Source: an uncultured Collinsella sp. (GTDB taxonomy: Bacteria > Actinomycetota > Coriobacteriia > Coriobacteriales > Coriobacteriaceae). From it: a stretch of 39,761 nt of DNA. Location of the stretch: contig CAUBOH010000018.1 of assembly GCA_958437495.1 (NCBI GenBank), positions 1 to 39,761 on the forward strand, written 5' to 3'. Every line of letters begins with the position of its first letter. Position 1 is the stretch's first letter. Position numbers and translations under genes: made by a program. Under the pieces are notes generated by a model that did no database searches, had not been told where the DNA came from, and worked only from the letters and a program-made list of their open reading frames with translations. Positions 27,045 through 35,260 of this stretch are shown here, piece by piece.

Positions 27045-28241
27045 TTAGGCAACGAGCTTGGCGCGGCGTATGGCCGGGAATAGCACCGTGATGGCGAGGA
27101 TGACGCCCACGACGGTAATCGCCCCGCCCACGAAACCAATCCAAGCGATACCGGGACCCGAAACCACGGCGCCACCGATTGCGGTGCCCGTGCCGATACC
27201 CAGATTGAACAGGCCCGAGAAGATCGACATGGCGACGGCCGACGAATCTGCCGGCGTGTACTTGATGAGCTCGGCCTGGAACGCCACGTTAAAGGCCGTG
27301 GAGCAGCAGCCCCATAGTGCGCAGACGGCAAGCACCAACACGAGCGCCGAGGCTGCGGGGGCCATAAGCAGCAGAGCCACCGGCACGCCGGAGAGCGTGA
27401 TAGCCAAGAACGGGAAGCGATGTCCATCGAACAGGCGGCCAAACAGCCAGCTTCCGAGCAGACCAGAGCAGCCAAACGCCGTCAGTGTCATGGTGATGGC
27501 GCCCGCATCGACGTGCGCGACCTGCGCCAAGAAGGGCTCGATATAGCTGTAACCCGCGTAGTAGCCGGTCGCCATGAACACCGTGACCGCGTAGAGCGCG
27601 ATCAGGAACGGGTTCTTGAGCAGCTCGGGCAGCTGTTTGACGGTAAAGCGCTCGCCCGCCGGCATAGCCGGGAACACCGCGGCTTGGTACACCACCGCGG
27701 CGGCAGAGAAGGCCCCGACCGCGGCAAACGTCATGCGCCAGCCCACGGCCAGCCCGATGGCGCGGCCGATCGGCAAGCCAAAGATCTGCGCGATGGACGA
27801 GCCCGTGGCGATCATGCTGATGGCGAGCGCCCCGTGGCGAGTGTCAACCAGACGCGACGCCATGATCGAGGCGACCGACCAGAACACGGCATGTGCGCAA
27901 GCGACCACCAGGCGCGCGCAGACCAGGATGGGATAAGTCGGCGCCACGGCGGACAGGAACTGGCCCAGCGAGAACACGGCAAGCACGCCCAGCAGCATCC
28001 GCTTGAACTCAAAGCGCGAAGCGAACACCATGAGCGGCAACGACAGCAGCATGACGCCCCAGGCATAGACCGAGATCATGATGCCGGCCTGGGCCTCGGT
28101 GAGCGAGAACGACGCGGCAATATCAGTCAGAAGGCCAATTGGCATGAACTCCGACGTGTTGAATACGAACGCGCAACAGGCGAGCCCGATAAGCGGGAGC
28201 CACTGCTTGAGTGAGATGCCATCTTGTCTTGCCTGAGCCAT
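27045..28241 (-). CDS. MFS efflux transporter, SotB/AraJ (sugar or drug efflux) type
   Basis: 398 aa with 12 predicted hydrophobic segments. It starts MAQARQDGISLKQWLPLIGL. It carries FNTSEFMPIGLLTDIA in TM1 and an MSVYAWGVM-like segment (ISVYAWGVMLLSLPLM) in TM2, the signature of DHA1-family SotB/YdhP proteins. Length fits the family. ATG 28241 is preferred over an upstream in-frame start because the extension is basic and without homology. The substrate is unknown. A promoter with a possible operator lies upstream. Confidence 0.87.
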   Translation of the reverse strand: MAQARQDGISLKQWLPLIGLACCAFVFNTSEFMPIGLLTDIAASFSLTEAQAGIMISVYAWGVMLLSLPLMVFASRFEFKRMLLGVLAVFSLGQFLSAVAPTYPILVCARLVVACAHAVFWSVASIMASRLVDTRHGALAISMIATGSSIAQIFGLPIGRAIGLAVGWRMTFAAVGAFSAAAVVYQAAVFPAMPAGERFTVKQLPELLKNPFLIALYAVTVFMATGYYAGYSYIEPFLAQVAHVDAGAITMTLTAFGCSGLLGSWLFGRLFDGHRFPFLAITLSGVPVALLLMAPAASALVLVLAVCALWGCCSTAFNVAFQAELIKYTPADSSAVAMSIFSGLFNLGIGTGTAIGGAVVSGPGIAWIGFVGGAITVVGVILAITVLFPAIRRAKLVA

Positions 28242-28278
28242 ATAGGAAAACCTCTCCGATTGTCTTGAGCGGTGGGGG

Positions 28279-28317
28279 ATTATATAGCAACGGTCCCGCA
28301 TCCGTCAGTACAGATGC
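28279..28317 (-). promoter_or_regulatory. Promoter and candidate operator of the MFS transporter gene
   Basis: CTGACG (28303-28308) and a perfect TATAAT (28279-28284) on the minus strand are 18 nt apart. A dyad, GCATC-c-GT / AC-a-GATGC (28298-28317), covers the -35, as expected for a repressor site controlling an efflux pump. The regulator is not in the window. Confidence 0.65.
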
Positions 28318-28347
28318 AGGGCCGAAATCTCGTAGGCATTTGAGTGC

Positions 28348-28827
28348 CTAGTCCTCGCTCTCCCACCCACGGCAAACGTCGACCCAACCTTGGGCGTCAG
28401 ACGCTGCCTCGAGTTCGGGCACAGAAAGCGCCACGCCGCTGTGGTCATCGCCGCAGGCCGGGTAGACGGTGTCGAACCGCTTGAGAGATTCGTCCAGATA
28501 CACCGCCACGCCTTCGTTGATGCCAAAGGGGCAAACGCCGCCGGGTGCATGGCCCACGGCCTCCTCAACCGCAGCGCCGGGAATCATATGAGGCTTACCG
28601 TGGAAGAATTTCTTGAACTTGGAACTGTTCACGCGCGCATCTCCGGCGCACAGCACGAGCACTGCCACGCCGTCGACATCGAATGCCATCGTCTTCGCGA
28701 TTTGCGCAGGCGCCGTCCCCAGTGCCGCCGCAGCCTCCTCGACGGTCGCCGTCTCCTCTTGCGGCACGATCACACGGTCGCCAAAGCCCTTCGCCCGCAG
28801 GTACACCATCGCCTTGTCAAACGCCAT
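28348..28827 (-). CDS. ybaK: YbaK-family Cys-tRNA(Pro)/aminoacyl-tRNA deacylase
   Basis: 159 aa from ATG 28827 (GGAGGAG about 9 nt upstream), starting MAFDKAMVYLRAKGFGDRV. Trans-editing enzyme that hydrolyses mischarged tRNA, in the YbaK/ProX/INS superfamily. Visible marks are QIAKTMAFDVDG with the conserved Lys, SSKFKKFF, the ATP-less GHAPGGVCPFGI glycine loop and VYLDESLKRF. The exact substrate (Cys- or Ala-tRNA(Pro)) cannot be told. It lies downstream of feoAB by 94 bp on the same strand. Confidence 0.88.
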   Translation of the reverse strand: MAFDKAMVYLRAKGFGDRVIVPQEETATVEEAAAALGTAPAQIAKTMAFDVDGVAVLVLCAGDARVNSSKFKKFFHGKPHMIPGAAVEEAVGHAPGGVCPFGINEGVAVYLDESLKRFDTVYPACGDDHSGVALSVPELEAASDAQGWVDVCRGWESED

Positions 28828-28921
28828 AACAAAAAACTCCTCCGCCATACGAACTGTTTGACAGAGGAGTATAGACCGTGGTCGTGTTATGTATGGGACG
28901 GCTTCACTCGCAAAACCTTTT

Positions 28922-31279
28922 TTACAAGCCAATCAGCACGCCAATGCCGTGGACTAGAAACGCCACGATCCAGGCGACCGTCACCTGAAACGCGAACACG
29001 GCAACGGCATAGCGCGCGCCCAGCTCGCTCTTGACGGCGCCGATGGCAGCCACGCAGGGCGGGTACAGCAGCGTAAAGACCAAGAACACATAGGCAGTAA
29101 ACGGCGAAAACATGGTCGACAGTACCGCAGGCGAGGTCGCGCCCAAAAGCACCGTGAGGGTTGAGATGACACTCTCCTTGGCGATAAGTCCGGTGACGAG
29201 CGCCGTGGATGCACGCCAGTCGCCAAACCCAAGCGGCGCCAGCACCGGCGCGATAATGCTACCCAGACCAGCAAGTAGACTCTGCGACTGATCGGCGACC
29301 ACATTAAAGCGGATATCGAACGTCTGAAGGAACCAGATGACCACCGTAGCGGCAAAGATAATGGTAAAGGCCTTGGTAATAAAGTCCTTGGCCTTATCCC
29401 ATGCCAGCATCACCGTCGTCTTGACGCTTGGCAGGCGATAGTTGGGAAGCTCCATGATAAACGGCACCGGGTCGCCCTTAAATGCCGTGCGGTTGAGCAC
29501 CAAAGCCGCGATGCAACCGACCGCAATGCCAATCAGATAGAGCGAGACCATGGCGGGAACCGTCGCCTGTGGGAAAAACGCCCCGCACAGCAGTCCGTAG
29601 ACCGGCAACTTGGCCGAGCAGCTCATAAACGGCGTGAGCATGACCGTCATCTTGCGGTCGTGCTCGGATGGGAGCGTACGGGTTGACATGATTGCCGGCA
29701 CGGTACAGCCAAAACCGACGAGCATGGGCACAAAGCTGCGGCCCGACAGGCCAAAGCGACGCAGCACCTTATCCATGACAAAGGCCACGCGCGCCATGTA
29801 TCCGGAGTCTTCCAGAATGGAGAGGAACAAGAAGAGCACGACGATAATCGGCAGGAAGGTCAGCACGCTGCCCACGCCCGTAAGCACGCCGTCGACAGCC
29901 AGCGAGCGCACTACGTCGTTGGTGCCGAACGCCTTGAGACCCGCATCGGCCGAGGCGATGATGGCAGCAATACCGTCCTCCATAAGCCCCTGCAGCGCCG
30001 CGCCGATCACGCCAAACGTCAGCCAAAAGACGAGGCCCATGATCACCAGGAACGCCGGAATGGCCGTGTAGCGACCCGTCAGGATGCGGTCGATCTTGAC
30101 GGAGCGCACGTGCTCGCGGCTCTCGTGCGGCTTGACGACGCAGCGCCCACACACGTCGCCGATAAAGCTAAAGCGCATATCGGCCAGCGCGGACAGGCGG
30201 TCGGTGCCAGCTTCGCCCTCCATCTGGGTAATGATGTGCTCGATAGCGTCGAGCTCATTGCGATCAAGGTGAAGCGCCTCGGTCACCAGCTCATCGCCCT
30301 CAACCAGCTTGGTCGCTGCAAAACGCACCGGAATGTGCGCCGTCACGGCATGGTCCTCAATCAGGTTGGCAATACCGTGGATGCAGCGATGCAGTGCACC
30401 GCCGTCCGAGCCATCGGGCGCACAGAAGTCCAAGCGACCGGGGCGCTCGCGGAACCGCGCCACGTGCAAGGCATGATCCACCAGCTCGCCGATACCCTCG
30501 TTGCGGGCAGCGCTAATGGGGACAACAGGCACGCCCAACAGGCTCTCGAGCAGGTTGACGTCCACGGCGCCGCCGTTGGCCGTCACCTCGTCCATCATGT
30601 TGAGCGCGATGACCATGGGGCAGTCGAGCTCCATAAGCTGCAGCGTCAGGTACAGGTTACGTTCAATATTAGTAGCGTCGATGATGTCGATGATGGCGTC
30701 GGGATGCTCGTCAAGGATGAATTGGCGGCTGACAATCTCCTCGCCCGTGTACGGCGACAGGGAGTAAATGCCGGGCAGGTCGGTAACGCTTGCCTCAGGA
30801 TGGTTGCGGATGGTGCCATCTTTGCGGTCGACCGTTACGCCGGGAAAGTTACCGACGTGCTGGTTGGAGCCCGTAAGCTGGTTGAACAACGTGGTCTTAC
30901 CGCAGTTTTGGTTGCCGGCGAGGGCAAAATGCAGCGGCGCGCCCTCGGGCACGGCCGTCTTGGCAGCACGGGGCGAATACGTCCCCTCGCCCAGGGCCGG
31001 GTGATCCGTCGTGCCGATTGCGGCGTTAACGCGCGGGCCGGTATCGGTGTCGTGCACATCCACGAGTTCAATGCGTGCGGCATCGTCCTTGCGCAGCGTC
31101 AACTCGTAGCCACGCAGGCGAATCTCGAGCGGGTCGCCCATAGGAGCGTACTTCATCATGGTGACTTCGGTGCCCGGCGTTAGGCCCATGTCCAAAATAT
31201 GCTGTCGGAGTGCCTGATCGTCCGATGCCACCGATGCGACAACGGCGTCCTTTCCAATCTCGAGTGTATCGAGCCTCAC
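28922..31279 (-). CDS. feoB: Ferrous iron transporter, FeoA-FeoB fusion
   Basis: 785 aa from GTG 31279, preceded by GGGGGAGG; a longer in-frame reading has no ribosome site. Residues ~1-75 are a FeoA SH3-like domain (LRQHILDMGLTPGTEVTMMK). A G-protein domain follows with G1 GNQNCGKTT (122-130), VGNFPGVTVD, G3 DLPG (167-170) and G4 NMMD (227-230). The C-terminal permease has two Gate-like regions (RSFVPMLVGFGCTVPAIM and LVTGLIAKESVI). It imports Fe(II) across the cytoplasmic membrane under anaerobic conditions. FeoA and FeoB are separate genes in many bacteria; fusion is a minority arrangement. Confidence 0.95.
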   Translation of the reverse strand: MRLDTLEIGKDAVVASVASDDQALRQHILDMGLTPGTEVTMMKYAPMGDPLEIRLRGYELTLRKDDAARIELVDVHDTDTGPRVNAAIGTTDHPALGEGTYSPRAAKTAVPEGAPLHFALAGNQNCGKTTLFNQLTGSNQHVGNFPGVTVDRKDGTIRNHPEASVTDLPGIYSLSPYTGEEIVSRQFILDEHPDAIIDIIDATNIERNLYLTLQLMELDCPMVIALNMMDEVTANGGAVDVNLLESLLGVPVVPISAARNEGIGELVDHALHVARFRERPGRLDFCAPDGSDGGALHRCIHGIANLIEDHAVTAHIPVRFAATKLVEGDELVTEALHLDRNELDAIEHIITQMEGEAGTDRLSALADMRFSFIGDVCGRCVVKPHESREHVRSVKIDRILTGRYTAIPAFLVIMGLVFWLTFGVIGAALQGLMEDGIAAIIASADAGLKAFGTNDVVRSLAVDGVLTGVGSVLTFLPIIVVLFLFLSILEDSGYMARVAFVMDKVLRRFGLSGRSFVPMLVGFGCTVPAIMSTRTLPSEHDRKMTVMLTPFMSCSAKLPVYGLLCGAFFPQATVPAMVSLYLIGIAVGCIAALVLNRTAFKGDPVPFIMELPNYRLPSVKTTVMLAWDKAKDFITKAFTIIFAATVVIWFLQTFDIRFNVVADQSQSLLAGLGSIIAPVLAPLGFGDWRASTALVTGLIAKESVISTLTVLLGATSPAVLSTMFSPFTAYVFLVFTLLYPPCVAAIGAVKSELGARYAVAVFAFQVTVAWIVAFLVHGIGVLIGL

Positions 31280-31326
31280 GTCCGTGTTCCTCCCCCGGCG
31301 CCCACAGGGCGTTGCATTTATGTTCA

Positions 31327-31355
31327 CCATGGCTAACCGTTTGCCATGGCTAACC
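31327..31355 (-). promoter_or_regulatory. Tandem 12-bp repeats in the feoAB leader, candidate metal-regulator site
   Basis: CCATGGCTAACC occurs twice in direct orientation (31327-31338 and 31344-31355) with a 17-bp period. Read on the minus strand each contains GGTTAGCC, matching one half of the DtxR/IdeR-type consensus. They lie just downstream of the predicted feoAB start point. DtxR-family control is inference. Confidence 0.55.
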
Positions 31356-31368
31356 AATTTAACAATGC

Positions 31369-31398
31369 ATGATAGCGCGAACATGCAACGATGTTCAA
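31369..31398 (-). promoter_or_regulatory. Promoter of feoAB
   Basis: TTGAAC (31393-31398) and TATCAT (31369-31374) on the minus strand are 18 nt apart. The predicted leader of about 80 nt contains the tandem GGTTAGCC sites. In the same 31280-31731 gap, 31511-31566 has GGA-nn-GTCCC direct repeats and GCCGGC palindromes of repeat-like look but no gene. Confidence 0.68.
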
Positions 31399-31576
31399 TC
31401 GACAGATTGGTGCAAGGGGAATTCTGGGCCATGGTTTCCCCGAGGACCGAAATAACCGCCCGCCTCCCTCGACAAAATGATTCGTTTTCCTTCGTCGCAT
31501 GCAAAACAACTAAGGAGTGTCCCAAGGCGCCGGCACAACAGGAACGTCCCCAGCTGCCGGCGGCATTTCCCCGCAA

Positions 31577-31620
31577 CAGCAAAAGCCCGCGCTGGCAGCA
31601 AATGTCACCTGCGCGGGCTT
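31577..31620 (-). terminator. Terminator after the APC antiporter gene
   Basis: The 10-bp stem AAGCCCGCGC / GCGCGGGCTT (31583-31592 and 31611-31620) has an 18-nt loop. It is followed on the minus strand by TTTTGCTG, giving a short T tract. It lies about 110 bp after the transporter stop. Confidence 0.65.
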
Positions 31621-31731
31621 GGTGGGCGCTCACAAAGGCACGTTACAGAGGCCCACGTCAGTTATGGATTACCGAACAGCACCGATACGCGATGCCCGCC
31701 GGCTTACCAAGCAATGAAACTCGCCATAGCC

Positions 31732-33195
31732 TTAGACAATCGGCGCAATGCCGGCAAAGTGCAGATACAGCGAGATGACCGCCACGACAATGACCACCGC
31801 TGCGATCAGCTTGTCGTGCAGATGCGGAAGCACCGGCTTACCGCGGCCTCGCTCGCCCAGCATATAAACGGGAATGGCCGGAGCAAAAAGAATCGTCGTG
31901 ATCATAACGCCCTGGAGACCCGTCGACCATACCAGGAATAATGTGTAGATGAAGCCGAGCGTACCAAAGAAGCGAGCTTTGCCGACGCTTGGCGCATGCG
32001 GCCCGTCCAGATGCTCGTTCTTCCAGCCAATCACCATGTAATAGGCTGCCGAGCACACGTACGGAACCAGGATTGTATTGACTGCGCAGCTATAGAAGAA
32101 CTGGTAGGTGCTCGCCGCCACATACGACACGATCAAGAAGAGTTGTGTGATGCCGGAGCTCACGAGGACCGTCACCACCGGGGCGTCGTGCTTGTTCGTC
32201 TTGGCAAACGCCAGAGGGAAGGATCCCTGACGCGCTGCCTCGAACGGCGTCTCGGACGCAATGATGACATAGCCCAGCAGTGCACCGACCAGCGAAAGGA
32301 TTACGCCAAGGTTTACGATGGCAGCGCCAACCGGACCGATTGCGCACTCGAGAATTCCCGCCATGGAGGGCGTTGCAAGCTGTGCCATCTCCTCGCGCGG
32401 CATAATGCCGAGCGACAACATCGAGATAATCAGATACAGCGTGAATACAGCCGCGAATCCAAGTGCCGTCGAGCGGCCGACGTCACGCACGTACTTTGCA
32501 CGGCCCGAGATAACGACAGCGCCCTCGATGCCCGTGAAGACCCAGACAAGGGCGATCATGGTCGAGACAACCTGCTCGCCAAAGCCAGGACCAGCCGGCT
32601 CTCCCCAGAAGTTGTCCATAAAGATATCAACGTTGAACTTGCCCAGGAGCACGATACTCAGCACAAAGAGCCCCAGCGGCACCAGCTTCGCCAACGTAAC
32701 GATCGTGTTAATGCCCGCAGCCTCCTTAACGCCACGAAGCACAAGGGCGGTAAGGAACCACAAAAACACGCTGGCGCAGACGATAGAAAGCAGGTTGTTA
32801 CCCGCGCCAAAGGCAGGGAAGAAATAGCCCAGCGCGCTAAACAGCAAGAGCGCAAAGCTCACGTTGGAAAGACATGCGCTGATCCAGTAGCCCCAAGCAG
32901 AGTTGAATCCAATGTAATCGCCAAAACCGGCCGCAGCGTATGCATAGATGCCGCCGGTCAGGTCGGGACGGGCCTGAGACAAACCGTTGAACACCATCAT
33001 CAGCGCAAAGACGCCAATTAAGCAAATTCCCCACGAGACGATAACCGCACCGGTATTTGCCCCACCTGCCGCCATATCGCCGGCAAGCGAAAAGATGCCG
33101 CCACAAATACTGGCGGTAATGACCATCATGGTCAGACGAAATAGATCGAGGCCATTAGGGTCGATAATCTCGTCGTTTTGAGCTTTAGAGGCCAT
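31732..33195 (-). CDS. APC-superfamily basic amino acid antiporter (ArcD/LysI-like)
   Basis: 487 aa with about 12-13 hydrophobic helices. The TM1 signature ICGGIFSLAGDMAAGGANTG and the RPDLTGGIYAYAAAGFGDYI segment are typical of arginine/ornithine-type antiporters of the APC family. FTGIEGAVVISGRAKYVRDVG is also characteristic. It is encoded after a dimethylarginine hydrolase gene, so the likely cargo is a methylated arginine, arginine or citrulline/ornithine. That assignment is inference. The ATG has AAGGGGGTG upstream. A hairpin in the 109-bp gap to the hydrolase may lower its expression relative to that gene. Confidence 0.87.
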   Translation of the reverse strand: MASKAQNDEIIDPNGLDLFRLTMMVITASICGGIFSLAGDMAAGGANTGAVIVSWGICLIGVFALMMVFNGLSQARPDLTGGIYAYAAAGFGDYIGFNSAWGYWISACLSNVSFALLLFSALGYFFPAFGAGNNLLSIVCASVFLWFLTALVLRGVKEAAGINTIVTLAKLVPLGLFVLSIVLLGKFNVDIFMDNFWGEPAGPGFGEQVVSTMIALVWVFTGIEGAVVISGRAKYVRDVGRSTALGFAAVFTLYLIISMLSLGIMPREEMAQLATPSMAGILECAIGPVGAAIVNLGVILSLVGALLGYVIIASETPFEAARQGSFPLAFAKTNKHDAPVVTVLVSSGITQLFLIVSYVAASTYQFFYSCAVNTILVPYVCSAAYYMVIGWKNEHLDGPHAPSVGKARFFGTLGFIYTLFLVWSTGLQGVMITTILFAPAIPVYMLGERGRGKPVLPHLHDKLIAAVVIVVAVISLYLHFAGIAPIV

Positions 33196-33232
33196 TGTAT
33201 GTGCACCCCCTTCATCATGTGATCGAACGAAA

Positions 33233-33269
33233 GATGGCCCGGACGTCCCGAATCGGGTGCCGGGCCATC
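33233..33269 (-). terminator. Intercistronic hairpin between the hydrolase and antiporter genes
   Basis: A perfect outer stem, GATGGCCCGG / CCGGGCCATC (33233-33242 and 33260-33269), encloses a small CCCG-aat-CGGG hairpin. The minus strand continues with TTTCGTTCG, a poor T tract. It may be a leaky terminator or an mRNA-stability element between two co-oriented genes. Confidence 0.5.
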
Positions 33270-33304
33270 GGTCAAGCGATCATCAGACTGTTACAGCTAT
33301 CGCG

Positions 33305-34081
33305 TTAGAAGCGCAGCGACAGGCAAGAAAGGCCGCCGTCGACCTTGCGATACTCGGAGGTATCGACGACGAGCGTCTTGTAGCCCAGATCCTGTACGGC
33401 CTTGAGAACGGTCGGATAGCCCTCGGCAACGATGACCGTACCGTTGACCCAGATGCAGTTGGCGCCGTACGCCTCGTCCTCGGGCACGACGATCTTGTTG
33501 TACTGGGCAAAGTCGGGCTTATCGATGAACTCACCGGAGACGAGCATGTTGTTGTCCTCGATGTAGTTGACGCCCGTCTTGAGGTGCAGGACCTCCTCCA
33601 GCGGAACCTCGGAACCCTCGAGGCCCCAGCCCTCGAGAATCTCGCAGAACTGGCGGATGCCCTCTTCGTTGGTGCGAGCGGAGCGACCGACGTAGAAATG
33701 GTCGCCGACCATCATGACGTCGCCGCCGTCGAGCGTGCCCGGAGAAACGATGTGCTTGACATGCTCGTCGTCAAAGAAGCGACGGACGGCCGGCTCGATC
33801 TCGTCCTTCTCGCCGTTGCGGCTATCGGCGCCGGGGTTGGTAATGATGGCGCCACAGCGAGTGATAACGGCCGGATCTTCGACGAAGCAGCTGTCGGGAT
33901 ACTGCTCGAGGGCGGGCAGCACCGAGACATCCACGCCGCACTGCTCGAGTGCGTGCTCGTAATCGTAGTGCTCTTCGATGGCGCGCTCGTAGATGGGCTG
34001 GCCAAGCTCGGGGGCACTCGTGATGCCATTGCTCAGGGACTTACCGGGGCGGCGGATGATGACGTGGCTGAACTTGGTCAT
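33305..34081 (-). CDS. N(G),N(G)-dimethylarginine dimethylaminohydrolase
   Basis: 258 aa. Hydrolyses asymmetric dimethylarginine or monomethylarginine to citrulline plus methylamines. It closely follows the Pseudomonas DDAH pattern as I recall it: ARxx-like N-terminus (HVIIRRPGKSLSNGITS), DSCFVEDPAVI, GDHFYVGRSARTNEEG, ANCIWVN and the C-terminal VDGGLSCLSLRF. Catalytic residues are Cys253, His166 (LHLKTG) and Asp118 in TLDGGD, the acid used by mammalian enzymes where Pseudomonas has Glu. Arginine deiminase-like side activity is possible. ATG 34081 has AAGGAGG. It is divergent from gntR. Confidence 0.92.
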   Translation of the reverse strand: MTKFSHVIIRRPGKSLSNGITSAPELGQPIYERAIEEHYDYEHALEQCGVDVSVLPALEQYPDSCFVEDPAVITRCGAIITNPGADSRNGEKDEIEPAVRRFFDDEHVKHIVSPGTLDGGDVMMVGDHFYVGRSARTNEEGIRQFCEILEGWGLEGSEVPLEEVLHLKTGVNYIEDNNMLVSGEFIDKPDFAQYNKIVVPEDEAYGANCIWVNGTVIVAEGYPTVLKAVQDLGYKTLVVDTSEYRKVDGGLSCLSLRF

Positions 34082-34174
34082 GATGATCCTCCTTGGATCT
34101 CTTAGCAGAGAGCGGGACTTCTTCGCGCCCGCCTTCCTTTCGATGGCTTTATCTTAGGGCGGTTTTCCTGTTTT

Positions 34175-34192
34175 GTATATTGTATACAATCA
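34175..34192. promoter_or_regulatory. Candidate GntR operator between the hydrolase gene and gntR
   Basis: The perfect 12-bp palindrome ATTGTATACAAT (34179-34190) is preceded by an overlapping TTGTATAT, forming an AT-rich island in a GC-rich genome. FadR-subfamily GntR proteins commonly bind such TTGTATACAA boxes. It sits about 100 bp upstream of the hydrolase start and about 150 bp upstream of gntR, fitting control of both. A TATACT near 34267 could be the gntR -10. Confidence 0.65.
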
Positions 34193-34336
34193 TGAACGGT
34201 AGGTATTCTTCGGTAAGCGTATTCTTGCTTATCGGCGCAAAGTAGCACGATTTAGCTGGTCGTTCTATACTTCAACTGAGCTATTCAAGCGAAACGTATT
34301 TACTTTTAGAAATATACCGTTAAGGAACATAAGCTC

Positions 34337-34987
34337 ATGGAAACGCTCAGAAGGCCCCTGAAAGACCACGTATACGACTACATTTCGAGCCGTATTGACG
34401 CCGGCGAGCTTTCGGCCGGCGACCGGCTGAGCGAGCAGGCGATCTGCGATGCCATGGGCGTGTCGCGCACGCCGGTCCGCGAAGCGCTTATCCAGCTCGC
34501 AAGCGACGGCTATCTGGACAATCTCCCCCGCCGCGGATTCCGCGTCCGTGGGTTCGATCAACAAAACGCCGTTGAAGTCTTTGAGATTATGGGGCCGCTC
34601 GACGGGCAGGCCGCATATCTCGCCTGTCCGAACCTAACCGACGATGACATTACGCAGCTTAAATTTCTCGTCGGCGCCATGGACCTCGCGATCCAAGGCG
34701 GCCTCATCCGTAAGTACGACGATATTCAGCGAGACTTTCACCTTACGTACTTCAACCGCTGCGGCAACGACCGTCTGCGCGATATGATCTCGCAGCTCGA
34801 GCGCTGCTTTATCAAGCGCGATTACGAAACTGTCGACCAAGAGACGGCGTGCAAACTGCTCAATAAAGCCAACAGCGAACATGCTCATATTCTTGAGTTG
34901 TTCGAAGCACGAGATGCGACGGGCGTGCGCGACTACGTTCGCGATGTCCATTGGAACACAGAAAACGCCCAGTTCACCGTTTGGTAG
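34337..34987 (+). CDS. GntR-family transcriptional regulator (FadR/FCD subfamily)
   Basis: 216 aa. The N-terminal winged helix-turn-helix includes LKDHVYDYISSRIDAGEL, GDRLSEQAICDAMGVSRTPV and REALIQLASDGYL. The C-terminal ~140 aa form a helical FCD-type effector domain with metal-ligand-like residues (DFHLTYFNRCGN, SEHAHILELFEARD). ATG 34337 is preceded by AAGGAA. Divergent from the dimethylarginine hydrolase and antiporter genes, it is their probable local regulator. The effector may be an arginine derivative, which is inference. Confidence 0.9.
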   Translation: METLRRPLKDHVYDYISSRIDAGELSAGDRLSEQAICDAMGVSRTPVREALIQLASDGYLDNLPRRGFRVRGFDQQNAVEVFEIMGPLDGQAAYLACPNLTDDDITQLKFLVGAMDLAIQGGLIRKYDDIQRDFHLTYFNRCGNDRLRDMISQLERCFIKRDYETVDQETACKLLNKANSEHAHILELFEARDATGVRDYVRDVHWNTENAQFTVW

Positions 34988-35120
34988 AAAAGCAAAAAGA
35001 AACGACGTCGGTCTTAAACCTTGGCGCCAGCACCGCCCAAACTAATCCGCTTTCCTCCGTCCCCGAGGGATCATTCTTCTGGCAGCCAAGACAACGCCAA
35101 TGTTTTGGCGCAGACAGCGA

Positions 35121-35260
35121 AAGCCCGCCAGAGCGAGCAAGGTGCCTTGAAACAAGGCGGCATTGACCTTCTGGTCATGCCGCCGAAGTTGAAAGGCAGA
35201 TTGCCGCTCTGGCGGGCTTGCAGCGTCGAGCCGTTACGCGGTTTGGTAAAACCGCGTAAC
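35121..35260 (-). ncRNA. Structured 3'-UTR element E2 after the esterase gene (copy 2 of 2)
   Basis: On the minus strand, hairpin 1 (GTTACGCGGTTT / AAACCGCGTAAC, 35233-35244 and 35249-35260) begins at the stop codon. Then come CGCTGC and a 14-bp outer stem (35121-35134 / 35206-35219). Inside it is an inner stem (35156-35163 / 35177-35184) with GACC-agaa-GGTC. Order, spacing and loop sequences match E1 at 12033-12170, with compensatory stem changes. The rest of the 34988-35259 gap shows no gene. Confidence 0.6.

Noticed and set aside
29610..31183. Plus-strand open frames antisense to feoB
   Set aside because: They lie wholly inside the clear FeoAB coding sequence and show no domain signal.
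31511..31566. GGA-nn-GTCCC direct repeats and GCCGGC palindromes as a mobile repeat
   Set aside because: They look repeat-like and similar in style to other Coriobacteriia intergenic repeats, but there is no second copy in the window and the match is too short to define an element.
31280..31633. Long FeoB N-terminal extension starting near 31633
   Set aside because: The extension covers the promoter and repeats. GTG 31279 has a strong ribosome site and begins exactly at the FeoA domain.
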